From contig NC_064046.1 of assembly GCF_932526225.1 (NCBI RefSeq), positions 8,171,219-8,235,218 on the forward strand: DNA of 64,000 nt, given 5' to 3'. The stretch comes from Nematostella vectensis. Its lineage: Eukaryota > Cnidaria > Anthozoa > Actiniaria > Edwardsiidae. Below the pieces are notes generated by a model. That model was not told where the DNA came from. It did not search any database and saw nothing but the letters and a program-made list of their open reading frames with translations. This document shows positions 12,015-22,721 of this stretch, piece by piece; position 1 is the stretch's first letter; the number at the start of each line of letters is the position of its first letter. Made by a program: the position numbers and the translations under genes.

Positions 12015-15000
12015 TTAAGGAATTTCATGACCCACCAGCAGTTGCTCTTGATCTTCGGTCACAGACTCCTCCTGTTGATTCATGTACGCACGGTCTATTG
12101 TGGCTACGCGGCCCTGGTTCTTAGTCTCCTCTGTTACTCGTTGCACCTTGCGAATGTGTACAACCTAAAATTCAATGGTTATTGATTTGGATTTCATTTG
12201 AAATTTATCTAGAAAGTCGCCTGTTTGTCCTAAGTATGATCGTGTTGAAGCATGGTGGAAGCCAGCCTTTTTGTCGCGAAATAAATCCTCTTGCACTGAC
12301 TACACATAAGTAGGGGGCAATCACGCGGAGGGGATTTACCTTGTGAATGGCTATCAGTAGAAGCATGGTGGTAGATGTTTGTGTCATATCCAGGGGGGGG
12401 GGGGGTGGGGGGTGGGGTTCACTTACCTTGTGGATGATTGTCAATAGAAGCATGGTGGTAGATGTGAGTCATATCCAGGGAGAGGGGGGGGACACGTACC
12501 TTGTGAATGATTATCAATAGAAGCATGGTGGTAGATGTGCTGTGGAGTAGCGCGAAGTCCAGTACAAACATGACATCAGGGGACGAGCTGTTACGAATCA
12601 TGAATCTGAGAAGGAAAGTTTTGGTTAAAATATGGCATGGACCTTAAGTAACGACGACAAAAAATAAAAAAATATATATAACACGAAGACGGCAGAAAAA
12701 TGAAATTGAATTGAGATTTCAAATGCAGCCCGTGAAAAGGGGTAAATTTCAGTCATTTTCTTCCAAAAAGTGTTTCAATTATTCTATTGTTAATAGTTTT
12801 AAAGCTATACTAATGTTTTTTTAAATAAACTATTTCTAACTTGTCTCATTTTTTTTTTCCTGCCGAACCAAGTAAAATGAATCCTTGGCTTTCAAATTCT
12901 AGTATTAGGTGACCATGTGACAGAAGTAAGAGATTAAAGCAAAAGTTTCTGAAACTTTTGCTGAACACTGCTTTTTCCGTCTAATCCTGTGGAACCCCGG
13001 CCGACGCCCCTTTAGGTCTCGCAAGCTGACCTTCCCTGACACTATATCAAGGGACACAGGGATCCCGCAGCAGGACCTGCCATCTGTCATTGCCGGTCGC
13101 CAAGCGTGGTAAACTGTTGTGCGAGACATCTTGGCCGAGGCCGTAGGATGTTGAGGATGATGATGAAGAGAATAAAGTAATTTATGATTGTGTATCTCTC
13201 ACCTGAGTACGGTGGCGAAGCACGTGACAAACATGGCGTTGTAGATGGCCCAGCTGACGTACTTGCTCTCGTTGTAGGCGGAGGGGGCATTCCTCACCTG
13301 GTAGCACACGTACATACCCCAGGTCAGAAGGCCAAGGTCTCCTATAAGTCACGTGAGTGACAGTTATTAGTCCTGATTTCCAGCTCAGGTCCACCTTGAT
13401 TGGCATATAAAGAGGTCTTGCACTAGCAGATCATGTGACTTTTTGGGTGGCATATTCGCGCGCGCTCCGGATTTTGGCGGCAAAATAACAACAGAAAGCA
13501 ACTTATTTGGGGCTTAAGATCAACCACAAAGTTTCTTTGTCATAAAGGGCTTATTTTAATTGAGAGATTATATTTTTTTCGTCACTGGATTGGATGTACG
13601 ATGAAAGGAATGGACATTCAGTCAAGCTTGTCTTGTTTGCCCATGAGGAGCGAAACCCAAACTCAACTTTTGAAGCGCTTTTCTTTTCGTTTGCTAGGTT
13701 TATTTTCTCTTTGTTTCTAACAATAAATAACCCACCAAAGGAGCAAATTATAAACGTTAACAGAACTAAAAAAATTCTCATACCGACGCAATGTTACGGC
13801 GTGTTGTCATGTTGAAGTTTGAATTTTATTCAGCCGAAAGAGGGCGGAGCTGGTTCTGGTTTAATATAGATAATTGGAAACGATTTCCGTTGCCGTCTCT
13901 GCTTCAGCGGACAAAAAGGTTTGGTTTTATTATGATTTTGCAGTTCTAATGTCCATGGATATCGTAAAGAGTTTCCTTCTCGTCGGGGTTTGGCAAAAAT
14001 GGCTGAATTGAAGAGCGGAAAGTCCACTTCACGTATGGCTCTTTTCTTTCTTTAGATATTTACCGTTGGCGTATTAGCAGCTTTCGCTAGTTTCAAACAC
14101 TCACCAATAATAGCAATCACCTCGAGCCACGCATCTTGCTCCGAGCACCGTTTAAATATCAGCCCGTCACTTGCGGTATATTCCCCGACCGTTGGAGGAC
14201 TGGTGATAGTCCATACCATCATGTAAACCAAGTAAGCCGAGATGATTAGCATAACTCTGCGCATGAGCACTGCGTCCGTCAAAGCCATCCGCTGGGCAGA
14301 ACGAACGCGGAATATGACTGCTACCCTGGAAGAGAAAATATCAAAGATGTGTCTTTGCTTGTTTTAGGGTTCTGTAGCAACGAGTGTGAAAAACCACAGG
14401 TTTCCCATCTGTAGAAGAGGTTAGCATACGAACCCTACTACCTACTATCCCAATGAAATGACGGACAAACTGAACCCTTTTCTGGGCTGGCCCTTTGACT
14501 CTATATACATAGACTGGATTGAAGGTGTAATTTTCTGCTTTGACAGTATTTATTACAAAAAAAAAAAAAGAAAAAGGGAAGGGGAAGGAAATGACACCTT
14601 CAAACAGTCTACCAATTAGATCTGCCAGTCTGCTGGATATATTAAAAGAACTATAGGTTATCTATGGAATAAATCCTTGGCGCAAACTGTACGCACACAT
14701 TCATCTCAAACAAGTTGCACAGGAGACGACGCAGCCCTTTAAGGGAAAAAATAGGAATCCTAGCTGTCACCTCCATGTTTTGATGATTATGGAGCTGTAT
14801 GCTGAGACGAATCCCATGTGATAGAACCACTGCTCGGCGATACACAGGGGGACCGTCGGCTGAGTGGGAAACCTCAGGCATAACTGTGGATGAAGATGTG
14901 AATGGAACTCGCACTACACTATTGAATATTCAGGTTGCAAGCAAGCAAATTTTTGCTGATAAGAATAGTTTAAGTGAAAGTGTTCTAGAAAAAGCTATTC

Positions 15001-18000
15001 TAAACTCGCCAAAGTCACAAACTGTCCACAATCAATGGCCTCCACCAGGGCCGTAACGGACATCGAAAAACTGGGGTCGGGGGGGGGGCTTACAAGGGAC
15101 ATCAAGAAAACTGGGCGAAGGGGAGACGGTAAAAACTTACCGAAATGTACATGGTAACCACGCCTGCTACCGTCATAATCAGAAAACGTGGGCTTGACGC
15201 GCGGACTACCTGTGGTGAATAAAATTTAAAGAGAGTTTACAAGGAGCTCTTTCCTCCGTTCTTATAACGTGAAATATTTCGCGTTGTTCCGCGTATGTTT
15301 TTCCATGCAGGGTCACATAGGGTATAATCTACCCTACCTTATACTATGTGTATTACTATAGTCATATTGGGTTGCATATGGCAAAGTCTACCCTACCTTA
15401 TGTTTTCTGTAGTAATAAATGAGTACCCCCAGGGTTATTGCCATGACGATCACCGCCGCGTTCAGAGTTTCCAGGAAAATCCTCGCGATTGCATTGGACG
15501 TGTAGATACACGGACTGTCATCCACGCATTCCCGACAGCCTTCACTGCACGGGAGACATTCGAAGTCGTTTACATACGCGGACGTGTCACCGTTCAGAAA
15601 GAGATCATACGCATGCTCGACCGCTGACCCGTTGAAGACATGTAGCGCCGCCTGGGAGTCTGGGAAATAGTATCCGGGTTTGCATTTGCATTCGTAGCTG
15701 CCTCGCTGAAAGCCTTGATTTGCAACGGGGACGCACTAAGGCGAAAATAATTTCTATTCATTATATGATCTTTCTGCAAATTATCATCATTACCATCAGT
15801 ATCATCTTTTTCATCGTCACCACTAAGAATATTAAATCTCTTTATTATCTTCATATCATCAATATTATTGTTGTGACATAATCAACACCGTACTCATCAC
15901 CACCACCACCATCTTCAACAAACGTATATTATCTCCATTATCATCATCTTCTTATCATCATCATTATGTCATCAGTTAGATAAAGAAAAACTATATATAT
16001 ACAACCTAGCCTCTATACCACCACCATATGCAAAATTCTTAACCCATACGTCATACAAGCGCGTACACAGGGGGGTGCGCATATGGTATAATCCCCTTGG
16101 CGGCCAAAAAGTGGTTCATTTCTTATTAAGGAATCTTCAAATACTATGATTTTAGCATATGATACCCATGACTGCGCACCCCCCCTTCCCCCCCCCCCCC
16201 CCCCTCGGCCAATCCTGGGAACGCGCCTGTATCATCACATTCATATTTTTTCATCTACATATTTTTAGAATTATCATTATTTACGTAAAAGGTCTCTGTT
16301 AGTTGTGATGTGGTGGTTATTATAGTGATGGTTATAAGGATGATGGTATTATTTTATTGGTGCGTTGTTTGAGGCGGTTGTAGTGGTGATGACATGATAC
16401 ATATGATGTTTGTGGGAAAACTACTGGTGATAGCGATGTAGATGATGATGATGGTGATGACAGTAGTGGAAGTTTTAATGATGGTGATGATTTTGCTGAG
16501 AATACGGTACAGACATTGTTAAAATCTTTCTCACCTGTGTTGATGGTTTGCATCTGTGAGTTCCCAAGAACTCTACGAACATTGCCGAATATTCCACGTT
16601 GTCTGTGAGGTGATAATCGCTTGCGTGATCCTCTTTCTCAGCGTCGCACTGGTTAATGTCCACCGCATTCAACTCAATATCTAAACTAACAACACCCCTA
16701 TGCAAGCAAGCAAGCAAGCAGAAGGGTTAGTCATAAACACCACAGTGCGCCACACTTTACCGAGACCACCTTACATATCATGGAGGTGACTGATCCAGTC
16801 AACCATATAAGGAGATATTTCGGTACAGTATAACAATTAATATAACAAAACAAACTGTAGTTAAAATAAGCGACCACAAGGAGAATGTTTGCCTCTTAAG
16901 AATTATTTCGCACTTTCTAGAGGGTGTGTTATTTTCATAAAATAATATATCGAAATTCTTTAATCGAAGGGGAACAGTTGTTAGCGGAAACTCGATTGGT
17001 AGGTATTGGGAGTAAAAATGCAGTAAATGTTTAAAGCAAATCCAGATAAATTGATTTTAATTCGAGCTAGCCTAGCAGAAGATTCTATTAACCAAAGTTC
17101 GCGTTATCGAGTATCAACGGATATAAGATGACTTACACGACGACAACTTCCCCTTAAGGACTCAAGTTGCCATGACATTTCTACGATAAACACTGTTTCA
17201 ATGTGAGAGGACCTTATCAGGAACATCTCGAATTTTGTCGGATATTGCACCGATCAAGTCTCCTATGAGTTCCCATTTCTCATATACACTCTACCAAAGC
17301 GGCAATTTGGCTCTGCAGTAAAGTGAAACACTTCAGTTTGACTAATAAACCTTTAGAAAGTAATTGGAGCGATGGTTGTTTTTCTAAGCTATTCAACAGT
17401 GGTTCTGCAGCTGTTTTTTCTTTTTCAAATGGATTATTTTGTCAAAATCGGTTTCGGGTTCTTTGGAGCAATGGATTTAATTTCCTTTTAAATAAAATCG
17501 AAATGGAAAATTACCGAGTTATGCAATTTTGGTACCTTAAAGTAATGTTAATGGTAATTGGGCGATTTGAACAAAAAAATATGCTTTTTCATGCTTTTTT
17601 TAGTTTCAAGATCTTGCAATACCTATTTCAATTAATTAGAGAATTATGAAATCAAATATGGAAAAAAGGTGATGAACGGGTAATATAGTTCCCTGCTAGC
17701 AGAGGCCTCTTTTCTCTGTATTTCGCTGGTCTGGAGTTTGCGAGGAATAGCTGATCTAAGTTTACCAAAAAGTTTTGTAACATTTTCTTCGAATCCAACT
17801 GTGCGATATTTACATTGAAGAAACTCGCCTGCCCAGATGTCTTGAAATTAATCCCACAAATAAGACAAAACTCGTCTTTGCTGCGTCTGTTGTTCAATCT
17901 TTTTAGTGACGTTTTAGGTGATTGAAATTGAACAGTTGTTTTCTTTTTTCGAAGAGGAGAACTAACCGGAGTTTGATTCATGATTTCCGACTAAACCCAT

Positions 18001-19715
18001 GCAAAGCATATTGACAGCTTTCGCGCGATAGTACGGGTTTTGGCACGTCGGTCGCTTATTAACGCTCACGCATGCGCAACAGAAACAGTTTCGACCCATA
18101 GCAGAGGTATCTTTTCCTCGCGAACTCCAGCCCAGCGAAATACAGAGAAAAGAGGCCTCTGCTAGCAGGGAAGTAATATAGGGGTTAAAAGAAACATTGA
18201 AACATTTGATTTCTTGCCAGATAAAAGCACTACTTAAATTTTCGGAAATGGAAACGACATATTAACTGACTTTAATTCAAACTGTAAGTGCATCTTTAAT
18301 TATTTTTTTTTTCTGAATAATGTCGAAACGCCGGTCCATAAAGATTTTTTTCATTTGTACTCCAAGGAAATTAAATCAATAGACTGCGTGACCTTAGGAT
18401 ATGATCTCAAGAACTCTTTCACAACTTCAACAAAACGGATAATTTTCCGGGGAGCTATGTGTCACTGTTTTCTTCGACAGGAAAATAAATGAGCTCTTGC
18501 ATTAGATCTTGCTTGAGAAAAATCACTTCCATATTGATCATTAAATCGTATGGATGGGCAGGTTTTATGGTTTATTAGTTTTCACACACTTCACAACAAG
18601 GTGATTTCTCGCGCGTCTATGGAAACACCGGCCTTCTATCATAACACTATTATGTCGAGTAACCACAACTATTTTTTCCTAAATAACCTATGTGAAGTCT
18701 CGTGAAGTCCCATCAAGTGATGGTCATCCTTCCAAGATGACCTGTAAATTTCCTTGAATGAAATCCTCACAGTGGAATAACTTTTTAATTCGAAAAACAA
18801 ATTATTAAATCAAGAAAAGTGCCCTTTCTAACGCTGCCACTCTAGATCTCTTTTAGTGCGTTCTACATCTATATTATTATAGTTTCTAAGTAAAAGCCCT
18901 AAAACCGTGGGGCAAACATTGAGATTTTTCTAAGTCAATCATCTGGGCCAATGTATTCCGTTTCTTCTGTGTTTAGTAACGCATACTTACAAGAATTGAT
19001 TCGAAGCGTTATAAAATGGCGCCAAGTAAGTCACCATCCAGATTTTCCCACCAAAACAGTCGAAGTAAGGTCGGATCCACACGCCGTCTTTGTAGCGAAC
19101 CAGTGGAACCGTAGTTTCACGGCGCACGTCTTTGACGCCGGCGCCTAGTCTGACGGCATAAAACGCCGTCACAAACGATGGCTTCAAAGTGAGCGCTTTA
19201 CGCTTTGAATCGTGCCACCATATCGCGTCCATGTCCAGCGTGTAATCGTAAACGCCGCTATCCCCCGTACCTATATCAATTACTTCTATTGATCCATTGT
19301 TCTTAAACGCATAAGGGCAAAACAGTTTGTAGTCCTTATACTGGTTTTTATCGAAGCAAACAGCAGACCCGAAAGCCTCAGGAGAGAAAGTGACTATCGA
19401 GCGGACAGTTCGATAATGGAGCGCATCTGAGGTGGCTATGGTGTTGTTTGCTTTGTCCCCTGCACGCCAAAGTGAAGTCATCCAATTGGCTACTTGTACG
19501 ACCATTAAAGCTTCTTTAGTCCAGCGTTTGTGGTCAAGCGCTAGGTCTAAGTACACCACCTTGTCACAAGTTTTTTGACTTTGAACATTCTCCACGAAGC
19601 GAAGTGCTTTTTCTAGATCGTTTGCCTTTGTTGCATTCAGGGAAATGCACCTAGTCACAAAACTTGAGAAAAAAACGGAAAAAGTAATGAAGCGAAGCCG
19701 CTCACTACCTGACAT
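12015..19715 (-). CDS. GPR158-like: GPR158/GPR179-like class C GPCR, paralogue A, 9 exons
   Basis: Exons (minus order): 19715-18991, 16697-16535, 15735-15397, 15209-15141, 14883-14771, 14325-14105, 13341-13203, 12605-12500 and 12164-12015; phases agree and give 674 aa. Exon 1 has a signal peptide and a long extracellular domain typical of the Cache-containing GPR158/179 family (FCPYAFKN, DIGT, AIWW, RPYFDCFGGKIWMVTYLAPF). Exon 2 has DINQCD and FLGTHRCKPST. Exon 3 has an EGF-like Cys-rich module (GFQRGSYECKCKPGYYFP ... CSEGCRECVDD) and TM1. Exons 4-8 encode TM2-TM7, with CYQVRNAPSAYNES before TM6. The last exon is a 50-aa tail starting VVHIRKVQRV, matching CIIVRKMKL of paralogue B. Human GPR158 is known as a metabotropic glycine receptor; the ligand here is unknown. 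Exons 3, 4, 5, 7 and 8 equal those of paralogue B in length (339, 69, 113, 139, 106 nt), so the pair arose by tandem duplication. The tail is short and lacks the coiled coil of B. Confidence 0.85.
12240..12540 (-). repeat. Partial tandem copies of the TM7-exon 3' end and splice donor (GPCR A)
   Basis: The true exon end reads ACCACCATGCTTCTATTGAT...CACAAG|GTACGT (ends at 12500). Downstream in the intron two more copies of ACCACCATGCTTCTA...CACAAG|GTAAGT and |GTAAAT occur at about 12424-12460 and 12338-12378. A decayed third begins CACCATGCTTCAACA at about 12240-12265. Copies are about 80-85 bp apart and separated by G/C-rich filler (CATATCCAGGG...). Each carries about 35 nt of exon sequence and a usable-looking donor, but no obvious acceptor. 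Confidence 0.85.
16056..16229. mobile_element. MITE of the CAGGCGCGTACCCAGG family (intron of GPCR A)
   Basis: Ends are CAAGCGCGTACACAGG and CCTGGGAACGCGCCTG (inverted). The core has the signature GTTCATTTCTTATTAAGGAATC and a C-run (about 16181-16204). It lies in intron 2 of GPCR A. Confidence 0.75.
17652..17981 (-). CDS. Open frame of unknown function inside the fold-back element
   Basis: A minus-strand frame starts MNQTPVSSPLRKKKTTVQF at 17981. It has a basic N-terminus followed by DEFCLICGINFKTSGQ, whose CxxC pair could be half of a zinc finger. The downstream part reads through the inverted repeat, so the coding part probably ends earlier, perhaps at the GTAAAC donor inside FL|GKL near 17762. 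It may be a captured 5' exon of a host gene or of the parent transposon. I do not recognise the family, and it may not be expressed. Confidence 0.3.
   Translation of the reverse strand: MNQTPVSSPLRKKKTTVQFQSPKTSLKRLNNRRSKDEFCLICGINFKTSGQASFFNVNIAQLDSKKMLQNFLVNLDQLFLANSRPAKYREKRPLLAGNYITRSSPFFHI
17689..18172. mobile_element. Fold-back element with 9-bp target duplication (Mutator-like)
   Basis: Inverted repeats of about 59 bp begin TTCCCTGCTAGCAGAGGCC and differ at only a few positions. The element is flanked by a perfect 9-bp direct repeat, GTAATATAG, at 17680-17688 and 18173-18181. Long inverted ends with a 9-bp duplication are typical of Mutator-like elements. The interior has a minus-strand open frame (17652-17981) but no transposase domain that I recognise. 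It sits in intron 1 of GPCR A. Confidence 0.88.
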
Positions 19716-21188
19716 TTTGTGGCTCGTACTTGATTTGAACAGCGTTAAATGAGAGTTTCAGGTCTGCACCTGTACCCGACGGGACGTTACCTTAATATGG
19801 ATATTTTCCGATTGAATTAATTCTCTCACCGACTCTTGATAGAATTAATTCCAAAACATTACTTAGTATTAAGTACTTGTTTTTATTTGTTGGCGTTTTA
19901 TTTGAGCAAATGTAGGAAGCTTTACATTCGTTGACTTATTCAAAAGATTTAGTAGCTGTTCTGTTGTCGAGTGCATTGCATATTGATTCGCTTTCTTTAA
20001 TATAACAAAATAAACTCAGCCCCTCCTAGCAATCCTTTAAATTTGAGACAAATCGACTTCTGAAGTACATGCAAATCCCTGGAAAAAGAAAATGTATTCA
20101 TTTTAATCAGGGATGTTATGTAACTCGTTATAATTATGTTTTTTAAAGCGCTTTAATTGACTTTACAAGTAAAAGTTGTTTTATACATGTTAACATACGT
20201 GCAATATGTTGGATACATTTAGAACCTAGTAGAGCAAGTGAAAAGGAATTGATATGTTCACAGGCACCCTCAAATATTTAAAGGGGATTTTAATTTACTT
20301 ACCCACAATGCATTTAGAATCTGTTGTTGAATCAGCTGTTTCCCCACTCTCAAAGCAAGGAGAATAATATTCAAAGTGATTTAAGATTTTTTAGACTCAC
20401 TTTGCTGCGAAAATTGCATTCTAAAGAAAGCACACGCGGAAAATGTCTTCAGAACCACATAAAATCGTTTACAAAGACTAATACAGTATGAAGGAAATGA
20501 GTAAAGCCAAAAAGACTCGAAACCAGCCCCCGAATTTACATTCTGAAAAAATAAAATGATTGTTTTTTGTTTTTTTCAAGTGGCCCTGATAAAGGATCTC
20601 AAGAGTAGGAAGTTCCCACCGAGAATATCTATTAGACATCAATTGGAAAAGGGAAAAAAGACTCTGTTATCAAAAGTCATTAATCTGACATGAAATCGGC
20701 GCTTTGTACTACAATGTTTTCGTCGGCGAGTCAAAGAGTGCAATGATATAAATAACAAAGCTTTGGTCTTGTAAGAATTTTCTATTGTGCACTGCCCTAA
20801 AACCCTTTTTTTCATCAAAATAAAGTCAAAGACCAAAGTGTCCTTTTTTCGTCTCTTTTTTATATAAATGTTCAAAGGTTTTAAAGTCTTTGGCTCCTGG
20901 TCCGCTATTTCAGATCTACCAGACACACCGTTTGCTATGAATCCTATGTGTTGTACGCTTTCCAGACTACTATTGACTTCGCCTGCGGCGTTTTATAGCG
21001 GGCGAAGAGGGAGATATCGGATCTACATGAGATCAACACGTCAAACGACGCCCCCATGTAACAAAACAATGTCGAAACGATATGTAAAGAGAAGTGATAT
21101 ACACTTATATACGTCATATTCCCTTTATCCTTCTAGTTGCTCGTGTATGATTGCTACTGCTCGTATCAGTTGACCTGAACTGCTCCAA

Positions 21189-21313
21189 ATTTTGTAAGCT
21201 TACCCAGGATTGGCTGGGAATGGTGCGCAGACATAGGTATCATATGGAAAAAGCATAGTATTTGAAGATTCCTTAATAAGAAAAGAACCACCTTCTGGCC
21301 GCGCATCCCCTTT
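21189..21313. mobile_element. Fragment of the CAGGCGCGTACCCAGG MITE family
   Basis: The core matches the family: ACCCAGGATTGGCTGGGAATGG, then GCGCAGACATAGGTATCATATGG and AAAGCATAGTATTTGAAGAT, then CCTTAATAAG. One inverted end is lost. Confidence 0.65.
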
Positions 21314-21635
21314 GTTATAACTAGAATGTCGAGCTCAAAGAGAGTCCAAGTCTGCACTAAGCCCGGGGTAATGTCCTTGAGTTAATGCTAGCATGAAAGA
21401 AATGGTCATCGTACCTACATCATCGAATCAAATACCCTTTTTCCTCTTCTGATTCAGCGAAATCAAATACATGTGAAGAAAGGCAAGGGGAGAAGCAAAA
21501 ACTTTGGCGACTAAAAAAAATATTTATATTTAATTTCATTTGTGGGCACTCAAATCATTTACACTCACTAAAGAATTATGTACAATCTATCCCGACCAGA
21601 TAAATAATGATGTATCTCTAAAACATTTTAGTTGA

Positions 21636-21941
21636 TTACTGTCGAATCCGTTGTATCGCGACCCGGGTTTTCAAAACACCATTTGTTTTGATTTTCTGTT
21701 CCGTCAGTAAAACCATTCTGAGCCAATCAGAGTCTTGCTTTGTGTACTTCCCTGGCTATCCTCTGGACAAAAACCAGACAGTGTCGCGACAGAAAGCCAG
21801 TCAACTGCACTAGGCGAGAGATGGCAAGAATCTGATTGGCTTAGAATAATTTGACTGGCTGAGCAGAAAATCCCAAAATAAGACAAAAACAAATCGATGT
21901 TTTGAAAATGCGGAGTCGCGATACAACGGATTCGACAGTAA
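21636..21941. mobile_element. Palindromic fold-back element (TTACTGTCGAATCCG ends)
   Basis: The left arm TTACTGTCGAATCCGTTGTA...CGCGAC is matched inverted on the right with few changes for about 60 bp. The inner parts (CAATCAGA...TCTGATTG) are also partly palindromic, so the whole 306 bp could fold. I see no clear target duplication. Confidence 0.75.
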
Positions 21942-22143
21942 CATATGCCTAGTTTTAGTTTGCAATTTTATTGCATGATCATGACTTTTTTTTCTACATA
22001 TTGTTGTTACTAAACAAACGTGTGTTTATAGTCTAGACAATGTTGCACCGTATACTTTATTTCTTACGTTTAACTGGCAAGTAAAAATGATAAATCTGTT
22101 TTTTTCTTAGAAGACACAAAATAAAAACCAAGAACGAAATAAC

Positions 22144-22372
22144 AGTATTGATATCAATCAAGCCTTGATTGCGGATTTTTTTCATTTTTACTTTGATACC
22201 TCTTATACCGGCCATCCTAGGGACCGATACACTAGTATTGATATCGTTCAAGCCTTGATTCCTGAATTATTTTTACTCTGATACCTCTTATACCGGCCAT
22301 CCTAGGGTCCGATACACTAGTATTGTTCAAGCCTTGATTCCTGAATTATTTTTACTCTGATACCTCTATAAG
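22144..22372. repeat. Three-copy direct repeat, 85-90 bp
   Basis: Units start TAGTATTGATATC and contain CAAGCCTTGATTCCTGAATT and GATACCTCTTATACCGGCC. Copies lie at about 22144-22231, 22232-22316 and 22317-22372 (truncated). Confidence 0.85.
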
Positions 22373-22721
22373 GCGTGGCAACTGTATCATATCTTACTGC
22401 TAGTGAAGTATCATTTAATGCGTAGGTTACGTTATTGGCTTTAAAATGTATTTCACAAGATAGTTCGATGAATAATTTTCTTTTGCATCAACTTTTGCTT
22501 ATTGACTTTATCGACACAGTTGTCACCGAAGAGTATTACGATCGAAGTAGCGGAGGTTGGACCGCAAAATGGTGACCATGCCCGCTTAATGAGGTAAAAA
22601 ATATAGTAACAGTGTTAATATTTCGGAACCTGTGAAAGTGGCCGCTACAAAGAAGTACCACTATCATCAAACACTCATTTAAAGACTTTCCAAGAGTTAT
22701 TGAAAGTGCAAACCTTCTCCA

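Larger units (their letters stand above)
19716..22721. other. Intergenic spacer between the two GPCR paralogues
   Basis: This is the upstream region of GPCR A and the 3' flank of GPCR B. I see no gene here. It contains a fragment of the CAGGCGCG MITE family (21189-21313), a large fold-back element (21636-21941) and a three-copy 85-90-bp direct repeat (22144-22372). Confidence 0.6.
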
